Shown: positions 36,301-47,410 of the stretch, piece after piece
Numbering within the stretch: position 1 is the first letter of the stretch
Layout: each line of letters begins with the position of its first letter
DNA from: Rhyacophila brunnea
Taxonomy: Eukaryota > Arthropoda > Insecta > Trichoptera > Rhyacophilidae
Reading direction: 5' to 3'
DNA length: 64,000 nucleotides
Assembly: GCA_022495005.1 (NCBI GenBank)
Contig: JAGYXB010001061.1
Span: 1-64,000 of the forward strand
The notes under the pieces: model-generated
What the model was told of the DNA's origin: nothing
The model's database searches: none
What the model saw: only the letters and a program-made list of their open reading frames with translations
Translations under genes and position numbers: made by a program

Positions 36301-39300
36301 GGGATTACTTAGTGTTATTTATTATTTTTCCAGAATACTCGTTCCCTTGGCCCTAGAAATGGGGAAGGTTCCGAATTGGAAGGGGTGCAATGTCATCAGA
36401 ATGCTGTCTTTGATCTTGCTTGGATGAACAATGAAATGCGATTTGTCACTGTCTCTGGTATAATAATCATTATATTTTATTTATGAGTAGGATTTTATTA
36501 CAAAATTGTCTTTTATACAAGATAGTTAAAGAAAATATTCTCTATAATCTATCTACATAGATAAAGCCTAAATCTATAAAATAGAACCGGAATATGACTG
36601 ACAAAGTTTAGTGTGCACTATTTCAGATCTCCAAAGTAACTTCCACCTTTCGTCATTGGTTGATATGGCCATGACAAACCAGTTATTCGAATTTGTTATA
36701 AATGGATAATTCAATTCAAAACCATTATTATTTTGATGGACGATCATTTAAAATTTCAAAAACTACGTAAGGATTAAACAATGCCAAAGTTTTTACACCA
36801 GATTTATTTACTAGGGCTGCACTCACAAACAAACATCTTAGTTAGTGTTGCAAATTAAAAACAAGTTTATTATACAATGAATCATTATTATTTAAAATGT
36901 TTATCAATAAACAATCACAAAAAAGCATATCCACATTATCCTATCAAAATAGACTTCCATCTTTCTATGTGCTAATGTATATAGGATATAAATAATTAAT
37001 TATTCTATGACTACCAATTCAGCTTCACTAAATACTTTGTAGAATCAATCGCCACTAAATATAATAAAACAAAAAAGTGAATATGATTTCCTGATCTGAA
37101 TCTCAGTACAAATATGCAATTCTTCTTAAAGTAAGTAACTGTAAGTGTAATGCAAAGATTTCGATGCTAAGTTAGCCTTAAGTAAGAAATTCAAATAAGA
37201 ATGATAATAATGAACATGTTGCATGTTTTTCTCACTTCCACTAAGTCACTAATTTTGGCAGCGTAAGATAGGTGATTCATTTTTTAATTAACGTATTGAT
37301 ACCGCCTAAACCATGGCATCCTCAGAGGATCCAAGGCCATGAGGCCTGAATCATCATTGGGCTGATTCATGCAAACATGAACAGATCGACTGCGAGGCAA
37401 ATTTCTAGCCCGTAAGCTTAGATGTATGGAAATTTATAGTCACCCTTTGCAAGTTCTACAAAATTTAATAGAATCAGTCTAGCCCTTAATATAAATAAAA
37501 TCCTGCATTTTTTTATACCTACATTAATTCTATAAGCAAGCCAAGTAAAACCTAGCGTCATTATAAATTCTATACTTAGTCAATTTAAAAAATACTTAGA
37601 AGCAAGCTGTAATTTTAAAGCCAATCAATAGCAAACGATTTTGTAGTTACCTATATAACTTAAAACAATTGTCAGCACAATATTTTAGATGCCAAAAATA
37701 GTAATTATTAAAACCTATCATTTTTAATATTATTACCTACATTTCATCCAATTTTGACCAATATTGGAAGCAAAGTTCCCAGCCATACAATGTACCTAAT
37801 ACCTAGAATATCTGATTTGAGAATATTTTGAAAAAAAAATGTATTTGTATACCTAGTTCAAATATTTCAAAATATGTTGCTAACAAGCAAAGAAATGCAG
37901 AAGGTAATAATAATTCCAAGAATTCACAGCCCCTTTCCAAAGCATGTACCTAGAAAAGGTCTGAAATATGAGACCTGAGGTACCTACTTACAAGCCAGGT
38001 ACATATGCCAGAGGCTGTTTTTGTCATTTTTCAGAGAGAGAATAATTGTGAATTGTTTGTTGTGTATTATTACTACCTACTCTGCCCTACCAGCCCCTAA
38101 TAGGGTCAGTCGGTTTTCGAACTCTCGAGGAGCGTGACGTCGGCCGTGGCGTCGCGCTCGCCGACGTCACCGCCATTTTAAATTTAATTATTTTTTTTTT
38201 TAAATATTTTCTACGCTGTACTACTTGACTGTAAATGTATTCCGACAAATAAACGCCCTGTTTTCGCCTATAATTCCGCGTTGTCAATCAACATAAGCAT
38301 GTCCCCGAAAGAAGCCAGCAGACGATATCACCGTGACTGACATTACATCATCATCAGGGGGGGTCCAGCGCATCATTACCTACCCCTCCTCTTTCGGAGG
38401 TGACAGTATCTAAGTATGACTATGCTGTCTTCAATCGTCACTTTCGATATCTGATGTCATTGTCAATTTGAGATAGTACTTGATTTATTTAATTTTGTCA
38501 ACAGGTGATCACACTACTCGTCTCTGGGATATCGGTGAAGGCGTTATAACAAATGTTCAAACATTCTATGGCCACACTAAATCTGTTAAGACAGCTGCTT
38601 TCCGCCCTCAGGATTGTTCTGTTTTCGCTACGGGCGCTCGGGACGGTAAGATTCTACTCTGGGATACGCGTTCAGCATTGAACGTGGATATGATACCTAA
38701 ACCTGACAATTGCATATACAATTGTCATCCATTAAACGGGACAAAAACCCCCACCTCAGCTTCCAAAAAAAATAGATTTCTCGATGCTCAAAGAGCCAAC
38801 AGCGTAACGGGTCTTGTATTTCAAGATGACCTGACTCTGATCTCTTGCGGAGCGGGTGATGGAAGTATCAAAGTCTGGGACTTACGGAAAAACTACTCCA
38901 CCTATAAAAGAGATCCTCTACCGAAACATTCGATACCCTATTGCGGAAGTTCGTTTAAAAATGGTTATACGAATCTTCTCTTGGATAAGTCTCGCATCCG
39001 ATTGTTTGCGAGCTGCATGGATAATGTTATTTATTGTTTTAATGTTGCTGCGTATAGTTCAGTACCGGAACAAAGATATGTCGGCCATGAAAACAGTACT
39101 TTCTATATTAAAACAAGCATCAGTCCCGATTCAAAGTACATCATCAGCGGCAGCAGCGATGAAAAGGCGTATATTTGGAACGTTAAGTATTCCGATCCAA
39201 TTGTTCAATTGAACGGCCACTCGGCGGAAGTCACTTGCGTAAACTGGTGTCAAATTGGTGACATTAAAATAATAACATGCAGTGACGATGCCACCCACAA

Positions 39301-40234
39301 AATTTGGAAAATCGGTAAAGAGTATCCGAATGATTGTGAAGTTTCCGAATCCTGCGGCGAAGCGAAGAGCATGCCCATGACGGACAGAACGAATAAGACG
39401 CGATGGGGTACGTTGGATAGAACCCCGCAATCCCTCAAGCGTAAGGCGACCGCCTGCCTTTCTTCTTCTCAGAACAAAGTCCCGAGGCACAATTATAACA
39501 ATGTAAGCCCTAGTTCACCTACTCCGGGACCTTCTCTCGTTAAAAGGAAAACAAAAAGAAGTCTCTTAGACATGATGAACAACACGCTGACATCAGTTAA
39601 AGAAGACTGCGAAAATTCAGAAAGTGAACCAAAGAAAAGGCATGTTAACGGGAAAAGCGCTCTCGTGAATGTTTCCCATAATAATGGCACTGCATCAACT
39701 TCAAAATGTGCAAATAACAAAATGGCAACTGAAAATAATATGCAACTGATGACTAATAATTACTATGATAGTTACCTAGCTGAAAAATCTCCACCCGGAA
39801 TGATGCACAAAAGCATATTCAAAACTCCCACAAAATCGCCGAGAAAAATTGTCATAACGTCTCCTAAAATATCATGTAACCTCAGAACCGATTTGAGTTT
39901 TATAAGTTCGCCGACAACTAATTTGCCAAATTTTGTAATGAACGGAGACGCGCCGCATTTGAGATTGATGTCGCCGCTGAAGAGAACGAGCGAACACGTG
40001 GACTGGCTCACCAGGATGACTCGGGAGAAACGTATCAAGACTGAAATAACTAATCACTTCACGAGCCCGGTTCACACATTCCATCCTAACCGGCTCAACA
40101 GAAGTCCCCAAGAGACCACGAGAGTAAGACGAAATTCCACTTCCAGAAATTCTTCCGACGATTCTAATAAAACTCCCGGACGGCGCAAAGTCAATACAAC
40201 ATTATTGAACTATTTTGCATCAAATAAAATATAG
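33369..40234 (+). CDS. l(2)dtl: Denticleless/CDT2, CRL4 substrate receptor
   Basis: Four exons (33369-33411, 33506-33702, 36334-36457, 38505-40234) join in frame with GT..AG ends to give 697 residues; human DTL has 730. A WD40 propeller fills roughly the first 400 residues: VFDLAWMNN, GDHTTRLWDIGEG, FATGARDGKILLWDTRSAL, SCGAGDGSIKVWDLRKNY, ISGSSDEKAYIWNVKYSD, ITCSDDATHKIWKIGKEY. Two repeats end in WDxR (WDTR, WDLR), the motif that docks DDB1. The basic, Ser/Pro-rich tail has several TP/SP sites. It ends in NTTLLNYF (685-692), matching the PIP-box form with N for Q. Known role: with CUL4-DDB1 it ubiquitinates CDT1, p21/Dacapo-type and SET8 proteins on PCNA-loaded chromatin, preventing re-replication. 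Intron 2 is 2.6 kb and intron 3 is 2.0 kb. The identification is firm. Confidence 0.95.
35845..36032. mobile_element. Decayed pogo/Tigger-like end
   Basis: The right end reads, in reverse, TACAGTCGAGCTCGGTTATT, close to pogo/Tigger termini, and is bounded by TA. AGCTCGGTATATCCG at 35892 is a second, related end-like motif pointing inward, so this may be a collapsed MITE. It lies in DTL intron 2. Confidence 0.45.
36585..36654. mobile_element. Lone hAT end of the AGK-intron family
   Basis: Reverse complement begins CAATGACGAAAGGTGGAAGT and later reads GTGCACACTAAACTTTGTCA, matching the ends of the element at 16049-17097. No partner end was found. It lies in DTL intron 3. Confidence 0.55.
38054..38293 (+). 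repeat. Possible solo LTR
   Basis: A GC-richer patch in DTL intron 3 starts near TGTTTGTTGTG and ends in TCAATCAACA. It has an AATAAA about 45 bases before the end, followed by a short GC-rich tract, as in an R-U5 region. No matching target duplication was seen, so the assignment is weak. Confidence 0.3.
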
Positions 40235-40263
40235 TTTAAAAAACATCTAGATTTTGTGATATA

Positions 40264-40269
40264 AATAAA
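40264..40269 (+). other. Poly(A) signal of DTL
   Basis: AATAAA lies 30 bases after the DTL stop codon. Confidence 0.6.
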
Positions 40270-40509
40270 AGTACTGCTGCATTTTCAAGCGGTGTTCATT
40301 TCAAGAGAAATTGTTCAAAAGACTATGCTTAACTCTTTTCCTAACTATTTATTAATTTAATAATAATTCTACCTACACACTCAATATGTACCAGACTTGG
40401 AAGTGTACTACATAATGTCTGTATTCAGTCTGTAAGATAAATCTACAACCACTAGTTGTATAGAATTTCTACAATGGTTAATCATAGGGGTATGTTTAAA
40501 ATGACCGCA

Positions 40510-40933
40510 GTTGTGCTTCTACTCTTTTTCCTTTCCCCATTCCCCATCCTTAGGTGGAGCATGTATACAGCACATAATGGTTCCAAGAATCTCTGTCTTT
40601 CATTAGTATTTCAGCCTATTGAAGCCAGCATCATACAGTTATGTCATATAAACCCTGCAGATGGTATTCAGTAGACTTCCCGTTTGCCAGAATTAAGTTG
40701 GCTGAAAATAATATACAGAGGGACTCTTGGGACAACTGTAGCACACGGCCAAGCCATGTCCAACATCGCATCTTGGAAGTGACAAGGGATTATATAGCCC
40801 GTTCTCTTATTTGCATGTTTCTGACAAAGTCACCACTCCACATCCAATATACAGGTGCAAGCATCTGTTTTTGAAACTACAAATGGTTGCTCAAAGTTTT
40901 CGTAATGTGTCAAGACTCGCTAATGTAAAGTCT
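40510..40933 (-). mobile_element. Old 3' fragment of the RTE-like LINE
   Basis: Diverged copy of 28800-29240. It shares GGTGGAGCATGTATACAGCA, CCAAGAATCTCTGTC, GGCCAAGCCATGTCCAACAT and the order of blocks. It is more eroded than the copy directly beside it, so two insertions of one family landed in tandem at different times. Confidence 0.7.
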
Positions 40934-41278
40934 CTGGCCATATCCGTCCCTTAGTTGGAGCATATGGACACCACGCTGCGCCTCCAAGAATCCCTGTCGC
41001 TAGCCAGTCTTCTTGTCATACCAGCATCCCGTATGTCCACCGTATACACTATATAGATAGTATTTAGTATCCAGGACGCCGGAATCCGGTTGACTTGAAG
41101 AACAGACAAGCCAGGTTGAGGTTCTCTTCTGGCATTCGCTGCACGTGGCCGAGCTAGGTCCAACGTCACTATCGGCGTGATGAGAGGCTGCTTGGTGCAT
41201 TCTCTTATCTCCTCGTTACCCCTAAAGTCATACCACCGCATACCCAGTATCCGCCTGCCAATGTAATGAAGTACCATT
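40934..41278 (-). mobile_element. Younger 3' fragment of the RTE-like LINE
   Basis: Close match to 28815-29150: GCATATGGACACCACGC, GCGCCTCCAAGAATCCCTGT, CACGTGGCCGAG and CTAAAGTCATACCACCGCA. The minus-strand frames read IRECTKQPLITP and SDRDSWRRSVVSICSN, the C-terminal RT region. 5'-truncated, with small deletions. Confidence 0.85.
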
Positions 41279-41279
41279 A

Positions 41280-43688
41280 GAAAACGTCGTTTGGTTTTTA
41301 CCTAGGTACAACCGGGAGTCAGATATTCCGCATTAAGTGAATTTTGCTAATGGCCATTTGCATTTGGCTAACAAGCCCTTTTTGTGATGTAGCATCCCCG
41401 AAATATAATTAATAAGGCAATCAACGGCATCTTATATTACTCACATTCTTATAATGTACGTAGTAACAAGGAGATGGCAGTAGAGTTATTTTTAATTTAT
41501 TCTGTTGACTAGTGACACATTCAATTCACCAAAGTAGGGTTTATCGATACTTATTGTGCATTGAATCAATCAATTATTGATTTATTTTATAAAGAATAAC
41601 AGTATTATAAATTAAGTTAATACATATAACAAAAATGGTTGTTAGTTTTCTTAGTTAGGTACTTGAAAATATAGAAATTTAATTTTTAAATTCAGCGTCT
41701 ATTACCAAAAACCGATAAGTCCACATATGGTTGAAATCTATCTAAAAATACATACATGTTCTAAATTGTTATTTCATATATCATGTAATGATCTATAACA
41801 GGACTTTCCAATGTCTCTGGGCGAAGTTGTGGACCAATTTAATGTAATAAACAAAATTTCATCCATACATTATGATCACGTTACATGCTGGTACGGCAAC
41901 AAATTTAGTCTATGGTTTCGTCATTCCGCAGAATATTTTGAATGGTATACTATAAATTCTGTGATGGAGATTGCCAACTCTAATGTATTAGTATTTTGAA
42001 TTATTATTCATTATTCATGCTATTTTCAATTAATAACTGACAATGTTCGTTTAAAGGCCCAGCAGCAGCTTACTGTGATAGATACTGTAATAGCAGCTTA
42101 CTGTGACAGCAAGTGATAACACACTCACATAATGTGATCATAATGTATTTACACCTTAAATTTAATTTTTGAAACACATAAACATGGTATATCACATATA
42201 TAAATATTGACTTGTTAACATATCGGTACATGGAAATAGATGACTCAAATATTCCGGAAGTATGAAGTCGATGCAGAATTTCTTTTGTTTTCAATGTTAT
42301 TATTATTTTAACACAATCCTTTGGTCACTTTTAAATATATGACAATCAGTACAATATTCTGTTAATCATAGTGTAGGTTTATATACATGACATTCTTATT
42401 TTGTAACAATCAGACATGCTTGATGATCCCAGGCTTTAATTTTTAAAATCTGCGAGATACATTACATATCAAAGTGTACATCCATCTTGTGAATAGTATA
42501 TAATTTATATTACTCTACCTGATTATATTTTACTTCTACTAATAAGATAACTATTAGTCTCTAGGATGCTTTAACTTTTTATGATAAAAACTGCGCTTAT
42601 TAAATACTGTAAAAAGGATAAAAACTGTATTTTTACTCACCCATTCTACTATTTTCCAATTTTGTGTGTCCCAGGACAAAAGTATCTACATATGTAGGTA
42701 TAACTCTGTGCATAGTTAACAATCAAAACTGGACATGTCACAATCAGCGGCGGATCCTCTAGTACCATGCAAGTGCTACGCACTGCCTGCATTTTTGAAG
42801 ACATCGCTCAACTTTTCATTTGTTATTCATATGTGTATCACTCACTTCGCGAAGTAGAACATGTATCAGTATTATGAACAATACTCCGTTCATGAGCGCA
42901 AAGCGATTGCGATCCAAATAGATTTTCAGTTTGCACAGGATTACAATGAGGTCATTGTATACTTCTTAAACGGTGGTCCAATGTTCCTTGGTAGCGTTCT
43001 GTGTAGCATTTTTTACACACTTTATGATCGGCACACGAATTTAGGACTCTAGAAACAAAAACGCCAGTTTCTGTTTTATAACAATGTTGGCGATTTAATT
43101 TTTAACAATTTCACATTTAAGATTTAATGAATCGCCAACATTATTTACGAAAATACAAACTGCCGCATTTATTTCTAAACCACTCAATATAATATCAATT
43201 CATTCATATTCAATATAATAAAAAAAACACAACAGCACTACATGAGTAGTAGGTCGTAGCTGAATAATAAATAAGAACAATAATATAAGAGAAACATACT
43301 TTTAATGGCGTATAAATACATCAGAAATAAAACTGAGTTCGAATAAACGTTGATTTACAATATAAATATTACCCACGCAATGTTAGTTCATTTTATAATT
43401 TCACGTAAATTAATAATAATGTGAGATTTAAGAAATAAACATACTGCTAATTTACAAAAGTGACCCAGACATTCGTTCGGAGCGTAAAGCCATAAACCGT
43501 GACATTTATTTTTCTTTATTGATATTAAATCATTCTAACTGTTGAAAAACTTTTTTAAGAAATAGAATAAATTAATAAACAGACATATTTAATTTACCTT
43601 CCGAGAAGTTCAACGTTTCAGTAATTTTACACCATTGTTGTAATGTAATGTATATCAATGTTTTACGCTAAGATATTATCTTAGCTTA
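41280..43688. other. Gene-free AT-rich interval
   Basis: No credible gene or repeat family recognised. A hAT-like end (CAGCGGCGGATCCTC near 42746) is isolated. Remaining reading frames are short and compositionally random. Confidence 0.4.
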
Positions 43689-43982
43689 TTGACACGGCAG
43701 CCTTCGGTGATTAAGGTAATCATGAAGAGACGCTTTACGACCTTTACGTGGCTAGGACAAGTGTTCCTGATGCCGCCAAAGAGTGTGACACTTTGTACTC
43801 TTATGGCACAGCCTCAAGGGTTCCGTTGCCATGGCCGGCCCTCCCTCACCCTGCAGCGGTGCTACAAAAGCGACCTACGTGCTGCAGGTCTGACATGGGA
43901 GGCGCAAGAGTTGGCGTTGGACCGAGAGAAGTGGCGTGAACTTGTGCTTGCCCTATGCTCCAATGCTGGGTATAGAAGGTAA
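43689..43982 (+). pseudogene. LINE RT C-terminal fragment
   Basis: 97 residues with the usual RTE-type tail motifs in order: KRRFTTFTWLGQVFLMP, GRPSLTLQRCYKSDLRAAGL and ALDREKWRELVLALCS. It is the opposite orientation to the other LINE pieces and has lost the RT core. Dead fragment. Confidence 0.75.
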
Positions 43983-44019
43983 ACCATTGCGCACTACCAA
44001 AAAATGCTATTCTGAAGAC

Positions 44020-44034
44020 CACCGGCCGCCACTG
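44020..44034. mobile_element. Orphan hAT-like right end
   Basis: ACCGGCCGCCACTGG is the reverse of a CAGTGGCGGCCGGT end. The same end occurs at 61608-61624, showing a shared family. No left partner was found with a duplication. Confidence 0.4.
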
Positions 44035-44449
44035 GTCAATACATGAGTTATTAGCAGAATATAATTATATAGCTACACACAATATCTGGAGGGCGATTTT
44101 TGAATGAAGCACTATGGAACCCGTTACGCGGCCTACTTCGATTAAAGTACGTGAAATTTTATATTTTGTCAACCGGCACTTAAGACTGCAGTAAGGATTG
44201 AGCTATATATGCTTTGACGGTGGAGGCGCTCACAGTCGTCGGTTTGCGAATTCGTTATATCGCGATCGGTTTATAATATTTTTGTTGTCCCGCACTTGTT
44301 TTGATATGTACCACATGACAGGAATCGTCATAATGACATATCAGTCACATATAATAAAATTACGAGCGGAAGTGAAACAATAGAAAATCGATACATTGCA
44401 ACACAAAAAATTAATGTTATTTTTTCAGTTTATTGGAAACTTACATTAC

Positions 44450-44760
44450 TTTCACATTCTTCTTCTTATTGTGTCATCCACTAGTGGAGGTTGGCCAACA
44501 TCAGGGCGACCGTAGCCTTGTGATCTGCTATTCGGAACAGTTCACTGGAACTGCATTCGTACCAATCACGGAGGTTCTTAAGCAACAAAATGCGGCGTCG
44601 TCCTCTACTATGCTTACCATTAACCTTTCCTTGAATGACAAGTTAGGGAATGCTGTAGGTACTTTTGTCCTCTCATAATGTGTCCGAGGTACTGTAGGTT
44701 TCTGGTTTTGATACTACGCACAGCATTTCGAGTTTTAGTTTCAGAAGGGTGTAACTACAA
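44450..44760 (-). mobile_element. Retroposon-like fragment
   Basis: Moderately GC-rich, with blocks such as CACTAGTGGAGGTTGGCC and CATAATGTGTCCGAGGTACT that read like the 3' part of arthropod LINEs. I know this only by pattern, and no motif-bearing protein is visible. Confidence 0.35.
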
Positions 44761-45220
44761 AAACACAGTTTTGAGATAATCGAGAAAACAAATTATTTTC
44801 AGCAGATATAAATTTGACAATATAATTATATTGACTCTTGTTAGATATAAAATATACTATATGGAGATAACAACAGTTTACTATAATTTACAAAAACAAA
44901 AAGTTTTATATTATGGGATAAAATTAAAGAATAAAATAAAATGGCACTCTTACATCCTTCTGACATTAACATAAATACCAAATGAGTCAATGAGAAATAT
45001 TATGTGTATACATAAAGTATTTGAGAATTATGTAATTCTTGATACTGTCATTGAACTTAATCGTCGCCTTCCATGTCACTTTCCACTGGAAAATCACCAG
45101 AAGAAGCTGGAACCAAGTTTTTATAAAGTGTGGAATATGGCTCATGAATTTATTTAGAATTGCATAGATCGATAAGATCTTTAAGCGTATGTGGCTTAAT
45201 CCGCAGTGACTTAAAATACA

Positions 45221-45425
45221 TTGGTTTCAAATTCTAATGGATTAAAGTTTTGTACTATTCCATTTGAGTTGTTTTTTACGACCCGAGTTTCGCCCTTCGG
45301 CATCTTCAGGCACTGTGTGCACTCACCAAGGCTGCCAAAGGGCGAAACCCAGGTTGCAAAAAACGACTCAAATGGAATAGTACAAAACTTAAATCTATTA
45401 GAATTTAATTTCAAATTCCATCAAG
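45221..45425. repeat. Long fold-back element
   Basis: Two arms of about 90 bases are inverted copies of each other around a loop near 45310-45335. Shared tracts include AGTTTTGTACTATTCCATTT and GTTTCGCCCTT.GGCA. As a result both strands translate to nearly the same peptide. It is a MITE-like hairpin, with no target duplication found. Confidence 0.75.
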
Positions 45426-45729
45426 TACTTTCGGTCGATAGTATTAATATAATAACATAGGTTTCAATTCAAATATATCGATATCTTTCTTCTTCGATCG
45501 AATAACTTAAATTTTAATCATCGTCATTATTCTGATCATATTTATAGTAAATGTGTTCAGGGTCATTCTTTCTAAATGAAAACCACTTTATTTTCAACCA
45601 ATTTACTGGATTGCCTGTTGCATTTTATTTTTAAATTTTTTATTGTGTATACATTTTTGCAGACACCATAATTTAAAAAAAACATTTTAGCTCATTTCAA
45701 ATTCTTCATAAACGGTTTTTTGGGGTGCA

Positions 45730-46440
45730 TTTTTAGTTTTCTTTATCCCCGCCATGCGAACAGCTGTATACGAGCACACAGGGTCAAACACTTCTAGATA
45801 TTTGGTTTGTTTTTCAATATTTTGAAACAGTGTCACATTCTATTTGGGAATATCCACCTTCAAAAAACATTTGATTGATGGTAGGTATTTCTGTCCCTAT
45901 TCTGTCTGGAACTTTGTGCTACATGTAACAGTACGCTATTTTTTTGCAACAATTAATAGGTACTGTTAGTTGATAGACAGCCAGTTTATTTTGTAGAATA
46001 AACATTTGGCATTATACTTAGGGCAGTACAGTACGGCTTGCACACCAAACTCCACTGATAGTCTCCTTCGCTTGTTATTTAATAGTATTTTTTTTTTAAA
46101 TACGTGCGGTATTCTTTCGGGTTATATGAGACTTGAAATCTTTTTGAATTCTTTCTTTTTCTTCAACATAATATGTTAAAATTTGTAAGATGTATCACGC
46201 AGAATCTGATCATTTTTAGGATTGTGAAAGCTCAAATTAAAATTTTGCTGAAAAATATTTTTATATAAACATAATTTTTCAGGTAGGTACCCACTTATTT
46301 TATTGACTTCAGCACATTTATATTTATAAAGCTCATCCATAATGTTGATATTAAGTTCACTAGGCAAGAAAATTGGTATCCTTACGAGCATAATGTGCTG
46401 GCAAAATTGGAAAAGATCTTGTGTGGTTTTGTATAAACTC
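45730..46440 (-). pseudogene. Degenerate DUF7869-type transposon gene
   Basis: Minus-strand frames hold FHNPKNDQ near 46205 (usual form FHxPKKDQC), then, after frame breaks, VQAVLYCPKYNAKCLFYKI and FFEGGYSQIECDTV near 45830, which resembles the FLExGHTQNExDSV block. These motifs occur in this order in a common arthropod repeat-borne protein with a DUF7869-like DDE-type domain. Several stops and frameshifts make it non-functional. The match is by remembered motif form, so confidence is moderate. Confidence 0.45.
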
Positions 46441-47042
46441 CTTTTCGTCTGATGGGTTATATTTTACACCAAGAAGGTGGTGACCTCTCTGATCAATTTT
46501 CACTTTATTATTTTCATGTCTACCTTATCTACTGAATCTACCTTATCGATATGAAACGATAATGCAAAATGTTAATTTATTTTGAAAGAATTGTAGTTAC
46601 CCTAATGCCTAACATTGTAAGCTTTAAAGATAGAGATACATCGTTCTGACATAAATAAAGCAGCAAAAACTGAATAAGTAGCATATTCACATTGAAAACA
46701 GCAATTTTTTAGTTACACCCTTCTGACCCTTGAGCCCTGATTTGTCACCCGGTCAGTACATGGAATTTTGATGATGCGTCTACAGCCGCATCTCAAAAGC
46801 TTTAACTCTCTGACATCTCTTGGTTTAGCGTCAATAAATCCTTTATATTATGTACTTACGTTTAATTTTTTATTTAGTATAATATCAATAAAGGGTTTTC
46901 ATGTTTTAAATTTCCTTTGTAAAATCCCCCGTTGATCATGAAATTTCGCTGATCGCAACAGTATCAGCGATCAACAAGGGTTACCTGTTGTATCCATAGT
47001 GTCCATGCAAATTCTTAAAATGAATATGGCCTGCGCATTTAT

Positions 47043-47410
47043 TCTATACACAAGACTGCTATTGGCGGCTATCATCATATTTTATGTATTAATCCTTTCA
47101 ACGCGGACGGCACACCTGTTGTGCCCTCATTATTTGGCCATTCGATATAATTAGCATGTTATTTAAATGTGGTTAGTTAAATAGTAATTGAATGCTCCGC
47201 GGTCAACAAGTTAAGGTATTATAATTGCTACGATAAGTTAGCCCTCTAGTCTATCTCACTCTAAAAGTTCACATAGCCAAGAGACGTGCTGTTAAAACAT
47301 AGCACTTATTGTAACAATTACAACTAATTTATCGTGACAATTATAATACCTCAATACTTAAATATGATAAACTACCCTCTATAGCGGCCGATAGCAGTCT
47401 TGTGTATAGA
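47043..47410. mobile_element. Inverted-repeat element, about 370 bp
   Basis: Ends TCTATACACAAGACTGCTAT and its inverted copy ATAGCAGTCTTGTGTATAGA are perfect over 20 bases. Internal arms TATTATAATTGCTACGATAA and TTATCGTGACAATTATAATA fold back too. Its GTAGTTTATCATA and TTACAATAAGT segments recur at 55797-55972, so the two form one family. Confidence 0.7.

Noticed and set aside
38054..38293. Firm call of a solo LTR
   Set aside because: AATAAA placement and TG/CA ends fit, but no target duplication was found; listed only at low confidence.
42746..44034. Pairing CAGCGGCGG at 42.7 kb with CCGCCACTG at 44.0 kb as one hAT element
   Set aside because: Flanks GTCACAAT and GTCAATAC do not form a convincing 8-base duplication and the inner sequences do not match.
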